From: DASYTH01 sp045806965
GTDB lineage: Bacteria; Actinomycetota; Actinomycetes; Mycobacteriales; Pseudonocardiaceae
DNA: 64,000 bases
Assembly: GCA_045806965.1 (NCBI GenBank)
Contig: JBJMIG010000097.1
Coordinates: 1-64,000 of the forward strand
Direction: 5' to 3'
Shown: piece after piece, positions 1-7,606 of the stretch
Layout: every line of letters begins with the position of its first letter
Numbering within the stretch: position 1 is the stretch's first letter
Made by a program: the position numbers and the translations under genes
Notes under the pieces: generated by a model
What the model was told of the DNA's origin: nothing
Seen by the model: only the letters and a program-made list of their open reading frames with translations
Database searches by the model: none

Positions 1-139
1 GCAACCCACCCGCACCGGTCAACGCCACCCCATCAACGCCTACCTTGGACATCAAGTGGTCCAGCAAGCCAGCATCCACCATCTCGTTGATCGCCCGCCG
101 CGCAGGCGCAACATCCTGTCGATCATCCGTCACAGTCAC
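1..139 (-). CDS. IS256-family (mutator-type) transposase, N-terminal part
   Basis: Only the first 46 codons are in the window. The predicted start reads VTVTDDRQDVAPARR, followed by INEMVDAGLLDHLM, and then VDGVALTGAGG. This is the N-terminal pattern of actinobacterial mutator-type DDE transposases, just before the part that normally carries the catalytic residues. A GTG start at 139 is preceded by GGAG at the right distance. The catalytic domain is off the window, so activity cannot be judged. Confidence 0.65.
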   Translation of the reverse strand, partial: MTVTDDRQDVAPARRAINEMVDAGLLDHLMSKVGVDGVALTGAGGL

Positions 140-197
140 CTGTGTACTCCATCCAACTCATCGTTGATCTTGTACACAGACCATCTGACACCCTCCG
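1..197 (-). mobile_element. IS256-family insertion sequence, one end only
   Basis: The element runs off the left edge of the window. Its outer end, read leftward, is a GTGTCAGATGGTCTGTGTAC-like sequence at about 176-196, typical of IS256-type termini, followed by the transposase start at 139. It lies inside the IS630 transposase reading frame, so it inserted later. The exact end and the target duplication cannot be fixed without the other end. Confidence 0.6.
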
Positions 198-796
198 ATC
201 GGCAGCAGCGGCTGGGTCCGGTCCAACGCCTGGATCTGGGTCTTCTCATCGATCGACAACACGACCGCCCCACCTGGTGGAGCCAGGTACAAGCCCACGA
301 TGTCGGCGACCTTCTCCGCGAACTCCGGATCCTTGCTGATCGTGAAAGTGCCCTGCCGATGCGGCCGCAACTTGTGCTCTCGCCACAGCTTGGCCACATA
401 GTGATGCGACACATACACACCCTCGGTCCGCAGGATGAACGCAGCCATCTCCCGGCTCGACCAGTGCGACAACCCCACCTGGACCGGCGGACTCTGCCGA
501 GTAGCAGCCAGAATCCGCGGCCGAACCGACGCCGACACCTGCTCCCGGCCCGCTCCACGCGGCCGGTCCAGCAGCTCACCAACCCCGCCCTGCGCATAGC
601 GCGCCAGCCACAGATCCACCGTCGGCCGCGACACCCCAGCCAACTCGGCGACCTCCCTCTTCTGCCGACCCTCCGCACGCCACAACACGATCCGCGCCCG
701 CGTCGCCACCGACGCCGGCACCTCCGAGGCGTTCACCAGAGCCCGCAGCTCGCTGCGCTGATCCACCGTCAACTCCACCCCACCAGCCAACACCAA
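198..796 (-). pseudogene. IS630-family transposase, 3' part lost
   Basis: About 200 codons of a roughly 350-residue transposase remain. An N-terminal winged-helix/HTH region is clear (QKREVAELAGVSRPTVDLW, about residues 45-63). The RNase-H-like DDE domain begins with VVLSIDEKTQIQALDRTQPL, holding its first catalytic Asp. The frame then runs into IS256 terminal sequence and stops at 158, so the second Asp and the last acidic residue are absent. Translation would begin at TTG or GTG near 796. The copy is inactive. Confidence 0.8.
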
Positions 797-840
797 GATC
801 AGTTAACCAGACATAAAGCAAACAGAATCACGAGACACTA
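198..840 (-). mobile_element. IS630-family insertion sequence remnant
   Basis: The intact end lies at about 838-840 and reads inward as TAGTGTCTCGTGATTCTG, starting at a TA dinucleotide as expected for IS630, which duplicates TA. The other end is missing because the IS256-type element interrupts the transposase at about 197. The remnant abuts a possible host gene fragment at 843. Confidence 0.6.
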
Positions 841-842
841 GC

Positions 843-983
843 CGCCGCCCGCGCCGCCGGCTGCACCACCCTGGCCCTGCTGCCACGCACGAACGCCACA
901 ACCTGGCCGCAGACCTCCTCGCACCTGACCTCGGGGCCGTGCGGATCAGCCACAACGGTGGCTTCGAGGTGACCGTCGCATGA
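843..983 (+). pseudogene. possible 3' end of a host gene cut by IS630
   Basis: From the IS630 boundary an open frame continues rightward to a TGA at 981-983 and ends in HNLAADLLAPDLGAVRISHN and GGFEVTVA. It has no start codon and the IS lies upstream, as expected if the insertion removed the 5' end of a gene. The family is not recognised. The frame could also be chance coding potential. The rest of 984-1150 shows no gene. Confidence 0.25.
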
Positions 984-1150
984 TCGTCAGCCCGTTCCGT
1001 CGCCTCAGATTCCCATGCGGGACTGTTCCAAATTGACGTTTCTGGCCACGCAGGGCTGAGGTCAGGCGGGATGGATACTAATAACATCTGACCGTGGGAG
1101 TTCGCAGAGGAAAAGGAAGCACCCGGCTGCGAGCATGTGCGAAGGTGTTG

Positions 1151-1351
1151 TTACTCCGGGGTCAGCGCGTCCAGCCGATCAGCAAGTGCCCGCAGCGGAG
1201 CGGTATCGGGGCCATCGTTGCGAGGAGTGCCGCCACGTTTGCTCGGCGGCTCACCGAAGTGCTCATACTCATAGATCAGCTCATCGATAGCCTCTCGGAG
1301 AAGGCCGAGTTCGCTCAGGGTCAATTGGACGGAAACACCAGCTTCGGACAT
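1151..1351 (-). CDS. small hypothetical protein, 66 aa
   Basis: A 66-residue acidic protein beginning MSEAGVSVQLTLSELGLLRE, with DELIYEYEHFGEPPS next and a helical C-terminus (LRALADRLDALTPE). The ATG at 1351 has a strong Shine-Dalgarno sequence (AGGAGGACGAGG) just upstream, the best evidence that the gene is real. There is no membrane segment or recognisable domain. It could be a small regulatory or immunity-type protein of the accessory region, but nothing shows a function. Confidence 0.55.
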   Translation of the reverse strand: MSEAGVSVQLTLSELGLLREAIDELIYEYEHFGEPPSKRGGTPRNDGPDTAPLRALADRLDALTPE

Positions 1352-1445
1352 GTCCTCGTCCTCCTATCCGCTTGGCCGATCATAAACCGCGCTGCCAAGG
1401 CCGATGAAGGCGGATGCCAGGCCGGCGATGGTAGTGCGGGATCCA

Positions 1446-1760
1446 TCAGCGGCTACCACCGAACGGGTGAATGTGCAGCCCGAAGATCCGGTTTCCTTTC
1501 CACAGGAAGTCTGTACCTCCACCACCGACGTTGAATTTGCTAAAACGTACCCCCAGTGTCAAGTTGCTCAAGCGCCCACCGATGATCTTGCCTATTCCAG
1601 CAAAGTCACGGTAGTAGCCGTAGGTGGTGCGGGCGCTGGTGGGCATGTCGCTGGCGGTGCGCCGCAGGTAACCCGACCCGGGCGGCCGTTGACAGCACCA
1701 CGAATACCCATCGCTACACGGGTTCCGTGGACTTGGCTGTGTCGTCTCGCCGAGCTTCAT
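1446..1760 (-). CDS. hypothetical protein, 104 aa, possible toxin-tail remnant
   Basis: The protein is Cys- and Trp-containing at its N-terminus. It ends with an aromatic, Gly-rich segment (GGGGTDFLWKGNRIFGLHIH, then PFGGSR) that resembles the C-terminal ends of small secreted effector or RHS-tip domains in composition only. It lies downstream of the RHS remnant and a membrane protein on the same strand. No convincing ribosome-binding site precedes the ATG at 1760, so this may be an orphan C-terminal fragment. Function unknown. Confidence 0.4.
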   Translation of the reverse strand: MKLGETTQPSPRNPCSDGYSWCCQRPPGSGYLRRTASDMPTSARTTYGYYRDFAGIGKIIGGRLSNLTLGVRFSKFNVGGGGTDFLWKGNRIFGLHIHPFGGSR

Positions 1761-1798
1761 GATCCGGCCGTCAAGGAGTCGATCGCAACAACCGATTC

Positions 1799-2296
1799 CT
1801 ACTCAACTTCTATAGGCACACCGAGCGATGATGCTAAGCGCTCGACCAGCATTTTCGTCCGCTGCCGGCCGATTCCCCAGTTGGCCAAAGGACTTACCAG
1901 CGGCGCTAGGTACACCGTTTGTCCGTCTCGTGTTTTGACGACTGGCTGAAGGAAATCCCCGTCGGTACAGATCGCCTGAATCTCAGCAGACGGAATGAAA
2001 ACCCGATTGAGCCACCTAATAGTCAGGACATCCTGACGGAGCGCGACCCGACCAAAAAATAGGTACGTCCAGAAACATGTGCCGACGATGGCGACCGAAG
2101 CACCTATTGCGATGTTTGCGGCTGCGTCGTGCCCAGAAGCCGTCCAAAGCGTCAGCACCAACAGGAGCGTGACGACCTCGCAAATAGCTATCGAAGCACG
2201 TCGCGCTGAGTTGCGTAGCACAATCATGAGATCCCATTCAACACGGAGAGCCGCCGAAAGAGGTGTTAGGGGCGCATCCTCTGCCAAAGTGCCCAT
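1799..2296 (-). CDS. membrane protein with PH-like C-terminal half, immunity candidate
   Basis: A 165-residue protein with two adjacent membrane segments (about residues 34-55 and 58-82). A soluble part follows with the alternating pattern of bacterial PH-like domains (LTIRWLNRVFIPSAEIQAI, then DGQTVYLAPLVSP). The layout (short N-terminus, TM hairpin, PH-like domain) is common among actinobacterial proteins of unknown role. It sits 30 bases past the stop of the RHS remnant on the same strand, where an immunity gene often lies. That role is inferred only from position. Confidence 0.6.
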   Translation of the reverse strand: MGTLAEDAPLTPLSAALRVEWDLMIVLRNSARRASIAICEVVTLLLVLTLWTASGHDAAANIAIGASVAIVGTCFWTYLFFGRVALRQDVLTIRWLNRVFIPSAEIQAICTDGDFLQPVVKTRDGQTVYLAPLVSPLANWGIGRQRTKMLVERLASSLGVPIEVE

Positions 2297-2326
2297 ACGT
2301 TACGCATGACGCCTCCCCACACGTTT

Positions 2327-3416
2327 CTAGTTTTCCCATGCGAAACTGGCCCCGCCAAGGGTCAAAGACCGCCCGGTCGTAATACCTAGTCTTCGCACCA
2401 TGCCAGCCCGCGCCATACCGAGCGCCGCCGCGAAACCACCTTCAATACCTCCATTAACGGCAGCTCGCAAGTATCCAAACGCTCCACCTCGCCCACCTTG
2501 AATATAGTGATTGGCAACGCCTAATACGGCCCCTATGACAATGCCCGCCACCAACACGCAGCCAGCACCACCAGTACCAATACATATAGCCCCAGCAGCA
2601 AGACTAACCACAGCACCACGGACGACCTTATTATTCAGAGCCCATTTTGCACCTCTCGTGACTCCGTTCCACGCTCGTTTGCACCAACCGCAACTTGGCC
2701 ACTTGCCGTTGAGGTCGGTTTTGTTGATGGGGTCGCCCAGCACGTAGTCGTAGTCGTTGGCGGAGCCGCCTTCGACGGGGTCGACGGAGAGGAAGCGGCC
2801 GAGGAGGGGGCTGTAGGGGCGGGCGCCCATTTGGACGATGGCGAGTGAGCCGGCGTGTTCGTAGGGGCGTTGGTGTTGGCCGAGCCGGCCGTAGTCGTTT
2901 TGGCCGGGTTGGTTGTCGGGGACGTTGTCGGTGTCGACTGTGCCGGTGGTGGTGAGTGGTTCACCGTAGGGGTTGTAGGTGCGCAGGGCACCGACCTGGT
3001 GCCCGGTTTGGTCGGTGGTGAGGCAGAGATCGCCGCGTACGGTGGGGTGGTCGAAGGTGGCTTGGCCGGAACCGGGCACGGTGTAGAGGACACCGCCGGG
3101 CAGGCTGATCGAGCGGGTGACCAACCGCTGGGTTGCGGTGAGGGTGACATCCGCGCTGTCACCACTTCCGGTGTAGGCGTAGATGACGGTGGCGGTCGAG
3201 TCGCCGCTGCTGGCGTCGCGGCGCACGATGCGGTCGGTGGCGTCGCGGGTGTAGGTGATGTCGGCCGGGTCGGAGCCGGTGACCCGGACGGTGGTGTTGC
3301 GGTCGGCGCCGTCCCAACCCAGGGTCGTGGTGGCGCCACCCTGAATGTAGCTCTGGGTGTTGCCGTGGGTGTCGTAGCTGATGCTGGTGACCGGGGGGTT
3401 GCGCTTGCCGAAAATG
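2327..3416 (-). pseudogene. RHS-repeat protein, C-terminal part
   Basis: The remaining ~360 codons contain YD-type repeats (SISYDTHGNTQSYIQGG, near the truncated start). The conserved RHS core follows (RPYSPLLGRFLSVDP, then ANDYDYVLGDPINKTDLNG), which in intact proteins marks the junction between shell and variable toxin tip. A tip of about 120 residues comes next, with a basic stretch and two Gly/Ala-rich hydrophobic segments, ending GGASFAWEN. The N-terminal shell and secretion signal, normally over 1000 residues, are replaced by an insertion sequence, so the product cannot be exported or encapsulated normally. Confidence 0.85.
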
Positions 3417-4610
3417 TCATCCGTGCAGGTCAAGCGGCGTGGTGGTACTCGTTGAGGGTTCCTCCCAACCGTGGTCGTCGGCGGATGTCGAGCCGGGTGA
3501 TCTGGGCTGGATTGGTGATCGGCTCTGGCAGTGGTCGTAATGGTCGGGCGTTGACGATACCCTGGTGGGGGCGGTGGTTGTTGTAGAACTGCTCGTATTC
3601 ACGGAGCGCGTGAAGCAATTGTCGCTGGTTCCAAATCAAAGTGCGGTCGAGCAGTTCGTGTCGGCAGGTCTGGATCCAGCGTTCGACGATTGAGTTCATC
3701 CTCGGCATCTGGATGCCGGTCAGCACGACCTCGATCCCGGCGTCAGCGAGGATGACGTCGCACAGCCGTGGGAATTTGCCGTCTCTGTCGCGAATCAGGA
3801 ATCGCGCTCGGCAGTGCGCGTCTTCGGGGTCCATGACAAGGTTGCGCGCGGCCTGGGTCACCCATGCCGCGGTCGGATGAGGTGTCGCGCCGAGGATGCG
3901 GATCCTGCGGTGAGCGTGCTCGATCACTGCCAGCACGTACATGCGGACACCGGTGAGTGTGACGGTTTCGAAGAAGTCGCAGGCGAGCAGGGCCTCGGCT
4001 TGGGAGCGGAGGAACTGTGCCCAGGTGCTGGAGGCGCGTTCGGGTGCGGGGTCGATGCCGGCGTCGGTGAGAATGTGCCACACGGTGGAGGCTGCGACCT
4101 TGATACCGAGGACGAGGAGTTCGCCGTGAATCCGGCGATAGCCCCAGCTCGAGTTCTCCTTGGCCAGGCGCAGAACCGACACTCGAATAGACCGGATGGT
4201 GCGAGGCCGGCCCGGGCGTTTCGGTCGCGACATCTTGGCGTGGCGTCGGCGCATAAGGTCGCGGTGCCAGCGCAGGATCGTGTCCGGGCGGGCCAGCAGA
4301 CGGAGCCTGCGCAACGTCTGGCGTCGTAGTCGGTGTAAGAGTGCGGCGAGTAACGCCCTGTCAGCCGGGCTGAACCGCACCCTTGTGTCGCCGAGTTGTC
4401 GTTGCAGGACCGCGATCTGGTGTGTAACGCGAGGATCTCGATGTCTTTGTCCTGGTTGCTCAATGGGAGCAGGCGGAGCAGGGCGAAAGTGTTGGTGAGG
4501 CCAAGGTAGGCCAGTCGCAGCAGCACGGCCGGTCATCCTGCCGTAGGACCGCCTGCCATGCGAGAGGGCGCGGACGTCACTCGCGTGTAGCTTCTGACCA
4601 GCACGGATGA
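3417..4610 (-). mobile_element. integrase-type (IS3/IS481-like) insertion sequence
   Basis: The element is bounded by imperfect inverted repeats. TCATCCGTGCAGGTCAAGC starts at 3417, and the complement of TCATCCGTGCTGGTCAGAAG ends at 4610. Between them lies one transposase frame read leftward. RHS sequence lies directly outside the left repeat, but no RHS sequence resumes beyond the right repeat, so a deletion or rearrangement accompanied or followed insertion. No target duplication was found in the flanks. Confidence 0.7.
3430..4526 (-). pseudogene. integrase-core transposase, frameshifted
   Basis: The natural start appears to be the ATG at 4526 (MLLRLAYLGLTNTFALLRLL). Near 4421-4424 the reading frame shifts: EILAL should continue as RHQIAVLQRQL, but one base is missing, so the rest reads in another frame. 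The remainder holds an HTH-like part (SWGYRRIHGELLVLGIKV) and an rve integrase core with its acidic residues in LLACDFFETVTL, LIRDRDGKF and MNSIVERWIQTCRHEL. A programmed frameshift is conceivable but the site lacks an obvious slippery run. A degraded copy is more likely. Confidence 0.75.
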
Positions 4611-4805
4611 GGTTTCGACAAGCGCATCCTCCTGAAACCGCGCCCATCCCGCGACGGCTGCCCGGCTGATCCCGGCAGCCCAGTTGCGCCGCGCACTGTT
4701 GTGGATCTTGTTAGCCGGCCCACTTTCCGCCCAGGAGCACCCACGGAGCACCCAAGTGACCACTATGGACATGCATTTGGTCACCCAAGATCGCCAGAAA
4801 CGGCA

Positions 4806-4840
4806 AAACCGCAGGTCAACGTGGTGTTGACCTGCGGTTT
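4806..4840 (-). terminator. intrinsic terminator of tRNA-Lys
   Basis: A perfect 15-bp inverted repeat (AAACCGCAGGTCAAC and its complement) with a 5-base loop lies just past the 3' end of the leftward tRNA. Read leftward, the stem ends in GGTTTTGCCGTTT, giving a T-rich tail. It separates the tRNA from the accessory region. Confidence 0.85.
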
Positions 4841-4845
4841 GCGGG

Positions 4846-4918
4846 TGCGCCGCCAGGGACTCGAACCCCGAACCCGCTGGTTAAGAGCCAGCTGCTCTGC
4901 CAGTTGAGCTAGCGGCGC
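4846..4918 (-). tRNA. tRNA-Lys (anticodon CTT)
   Basis: The 73-base cloverleaf folds well. The acceptor stem is GCGCCGC/GCGGCGC, the D-arm is GCTC...GAGC, the anticodon stem GCTGG/CCAGC encloses loop CTCTTAA with anticodon CTT, and the T-arm CGGGG/CCCTG encloses TTCGAGT. The discriminator is A and the following bases read CCC. It marks the border between the mobile-element region and the backbone. tRNA genes often serve as integration sites, but no duplicated 3' fragment was seen in the window. Confidence 0.95.
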
Positions 4919-5047
4919 CGCGCAGGAACTAGGCCCCTGCGGACGGCGAAACGTTAGCACAGGGGTTGGGCGCGGAATGTCGGGGGCATCCGGCAGACTG
5001 TAGGGGCGCGAAGGATCAATGCTGGACGAGCAGATCGGACGACCGGG

Positions 5048-6274
5048 ATGACTGTCGGGTTCGGCGCCGTCACATCACGCTTACGGCTGGGGCGGTGGAT
5101 CGGGCTCGGGTTGCTGGCGGTGGCGCTCGGCGCGGCCGGGTGCAGCACGGCCGCCCCCAAGGAGGAGGCACGCGGCTCGCAGCCGCCGAGCGCTACGCCG
5201 ACGAGCAGCAGGCCGGCGCCGACGCCGGTGGCGCTCGCACTGGTGCCGGCGGACCAGGCGGCGGAGGTCGCCCCCGGGGAGCCGGTGACGGTGCACGCGA
5301 CCAGCGGCAAACTCACCGAGGTCGTGGTGACCGGCCAGGACGGCAAGGCGGTCGCCGGCCAGCTCAGCCCGGACGGCGCGTCCTGGCAGTCGACCGAGGC
5401 GCTGGGCTACGCGAAGTCCTACACCGCCAAGGCCACCGGCCAGGGCACCGACGGCAAAACGGCCACCGCGACGTCGACCTTCGTCACCGCGAAGCCGCGC
5501 CGGCAGACCGGCCTGTCCATGAACCCACTCGACGGCCAGACGGTCGGCGTCGGCCAGCCGCTCGCCTTCTACTTCGACACGGCGGTGGACCGCGCCGCCG
5601 CGCAGAAGGCGATCCACATCACCACGACGCCGGCGACCGAGGGCGCGTTCTACTGGTTCAGCGACCGCGAGGTGCACTGGCGGCCCAAGGAGTACTGGCA
5701 GAGCGGCACCAAGGTGGCGATCGACGCCGCGATCTACGGCAAGAATCTGGGCAACGGGATCTTCGGCAAGGAGGACCGGCACGCGGCGATCACCATCGGC
5801 AACTCGGTGGTAGCGCTGGCCGATGGCGCCACCCATCAAATGACCGTGACGGTCAACGGCACGGTGGCCAGAACCATCCCGATCTCGATGGGCAAGAAGG
5901 GCCACGAGACGCCGATCGGCACCTACGTGGTCATGGGCGAGTACACCAACTACGTCATGGACTCGTCCACCTACGGCGTTCCGGTCGACTCGCCGGCCGG
6001 GTACCGCACCAACATCGCCTACGCCACCCGGATGTCCAACAGCGGGGTGTTCTACCATTCCGCGCCCTGGTCGGTTCGTCAGCAGGGCCACTCGAACGTG
6101 AGCCACGGCTGTCTGAACATGTCCACCGAGAACGCCGCCTGGATGCAGTCGATCGCACAGAAGGGCGACATCGTCGTGGTCCAGAACTCCGGCGGCCCCC
6201 AACTCGAGACCTGGGACGGCCTGGGCGACTGGCAGCTAACCTGGACCCAATGGTTAGCCGGCGGCAAGGCCTAA
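5048..6274 (+). CDS. L,D-transpeptidase lipoprotein (YkuD domain, Ig-like repeats)
   Basis: This 408-residue exported enzyme would form 3-3 cross-links in peptidoglycan or attach proteins to it. A lipoprotein signal ends at LGAAGC (Cys32) and is followed by a Pro/Ser-rich spacer. Two Ig-like domains cover about residues 55-245. The YkuD catalytic domain at about 250-385 carries GVFYHSAPW and the signature HSNVSHGCLN with catalytic Cys355. The C-terminal W-rich extension (ETWDGLGDWQLTW) is typical of the mycobacterial LdtMt2 class. ATG at 5048 is used because it gives a complete lipoprotein signal. Confidence 0.93.
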   Translation: MTVGFGAVTSRLRLGRWIGLGLLAVALGAAGCSTAAPKEEARGSQPPSATPTSSRPAPTPVALALVPADQAAEVAPGEPVTVHATSGKLTEVVVTGQDGKAVAGQLSPDGASWQSTEALGYAKSYTAKATGQGTDGKTATATSTFVTAKPRRQTGLSMNPLDGQTVGVGQPLAFYFDTAVDRAAAQKAIHITTTPATEGAFYWFSDREVHWRPKEYWQSGTKVAIDAAIYGKNLGNGIFGKEDRHAAITIGNSVVALADGATHQMTVTVNGTVARTIPISMGKKGHETPIGTYVVMGEYTNYVMDSSTYGVPVDSPAGYRTNIAYATRMSNSGVFYHSAPWSVRQQGHSNVSHGCLNMSTENAAWMQSIAQKGDIVVVQNSGGPQLETWDGLGDWQLTWTQWLAGGKA

Positions 6275-6612
6275 CCCCACCGCAACGCCCGCGACCCAGT
6301 CACGAGCCGCACCCACCCCCCGCACTCCAAACCACCAGGCCGCGCCCGGACGACCCCGCGACCACCAGACTCGCGACCGACCAAGACCGCGACTGGACCG
6401 GTCCCCGCGACCGGACGGTCCCCGAGGCTGGACGCCCCCGAGACCAACCCCAAACCAACAAAGGCCCCTCCCAGACACCGACAAGGCCAGGAAGCCGGGA
6501 TTGGGGGGTCCGGGGGGCGAAGCCCCTCCGGCCGGGGGCGTGGGGGCTTGGCCCCCACAGCGATGACGAATCCCGCAAGGGGAAGGTGTGCCACCGAACA
6601 CACCTGTCTACG
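6275..6612. repeat. gene-free stretch with GC-rich stem-loops
   Basis: No credible gene lies between the transpeptidase and tRNA-His. The first two thirds are C- and A-rich low-complexity sequence. The last third holds two tight inverted repeats: GGGGCGAAGCCCC at 6514-6526 and GTGGGGGC-TTG-GCCCCCAC at 6540-6558. Stem-loops of this composition are common between genes in high-GC actinomycetes. They could end transcription from either side. Confidence 0.6.
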
Positions 6613-6686
6613 GGTGAGTGACGGGACTCGAACCCGCGACATCCTGGACCACAACCAGGTGCTCTACCAGCTGAGCTACACCCACC
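6613..6686 (-). tRNA. tRNA-His (anticodon GTG)
   Basis: Read leftward, the acceptor stem GTGGGTG pairs with CACTCAC (one G-T pair), preceded by the extra 5' G (-1) that marks tRNA-His. The anticodon stem CCTGG/CCAGG encloses TTGTGGT with anticodon GTG. The T-arm GCGGG/CCCGT encloses TTCGAGT. The discriminator is C, as expected for histidine. Confidence 0.95.
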
Positions 6687-6755
6687 ATGACGCGGATGCC
6701 TCCGCGGTCGCATCATCCTAGCGTGGCCGCCGGCGTCGCTGAATCGGGTTCCCGG

Positions 6756-7367
6756 TCAGCTCGGCCCGTCGGCGCGCAGCACGATGTCGGCGATGGCCTT
6801 GGCCTCCTCGCTGGAGGGGCCGGGGGCGGGTACGAACGCGGTGCGCCGGTAGTAGATGAGCTCACGGATGGACTCGCGGATGTCGGCGAGCGCACGGTGG
6901 GCGAGACCCTTGTCGGGCTGTGAGTAGTAGATCCGGGGATACCAGCGGCGGCAGAGTTCCTTGATCGACGAGACGTCCACCATCCGGTAGTGCAGATGAC
7001 CATCCAACAGCGGCATGTCCCGCGCGATGAAGCCGCGGTCGGTGGCGATCGAGTTGCCGCACAGCGGAGCCGTGCGCGGCTCCGGCACGTGTTCCCGGAC
7101 ATAGTCGAGCACCTGCTTCTCCGCCTCGGCCAGGGTCACGGCGGAGCGGCGCACCTCGTCGGTCAGGCCGGACCGGGCGTGCATCTCGCGGACCACGTCG
7201 GGCATGGCGTCGAGCAGTCCGTCGTCGGCATGGATGACCACGTCCACCCCGGTGCCGAGGACGTTGAGGTCCGAGTCGGTGACCAGGGCCGCGATCTCGA
7301 TCAGGGCGTCCTTGCCGAGATCGAGTCCGGTCATCTCGCAGTCGATCCACACCAGATTGTCGGGCAC
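6756..7367 (-). CDS. orn: oligoribonuclease
   Basis: A 203-residue DEDDh 3'-5' exoribonuclease that degrades 2-5 nt RNA fragments and linear dinucleotides such as pGpG in the cytoplasm. Exo I is WIDCEMTGLD with Asp9 and Glu11. Exo II holds the Asp in CGNSIATDRGFI. Exo III is YSQPDKGLAHRALADIRES, giving the His and last Asp. The length matches the family. It is transcribed leftward toward tRNA-His and is the usual actinobacterial copy. The unit appears monocistronic. Confidence 0.96.
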   Translation of the reverse strand: MPDNLVWIDCEMTGLDLGKDALIEIAALVTDSDLNVLGTGVDVVIHADDGLLDAMPDVVREMHARSGLTDEVRRSAVTLAEAEKQVLDYVREHVPEPRTAPLCGNSIATDRGFIARDMPLLDGHLHYRMVDVSSIKELCRRWYPRIYYSQPDKGLAHRALADIRESIRELIYYRRTAFVPAPGPSSEEAKAIADIVLRADGPS

Positions 7368-7606
7368 CCGAGGAGCTTAGCCGGGCGACCGTCCGGCCAG
7401 CACAAACCGCGCGGGGCGGAGCCCGGTCGATCCGACTACGGTTTCGCACCGTGAGCTGCGGGCGGCCTTCGGCGCGTCGACCCACCTCGAGCCGTCCATT
7501 GTAGACGATCCACCGCCTATCCGCTGACCAGGGAAAATTCGGCCCGAAACGGCCTTCGGCTGATCAACCACTGGCGGGAACGGCGGCCAGCGTTCAGGCT
7601 AGTGCA

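Noticed and set aside
4966..6621. Alternative 551-codon frame over the transpeptidase gene
   Set aside because: Its translation is Arg/Gly-rich without motifs, whereas the frame starting at 5048 gives a complete lipoprotein and catalytic SHGC motif.
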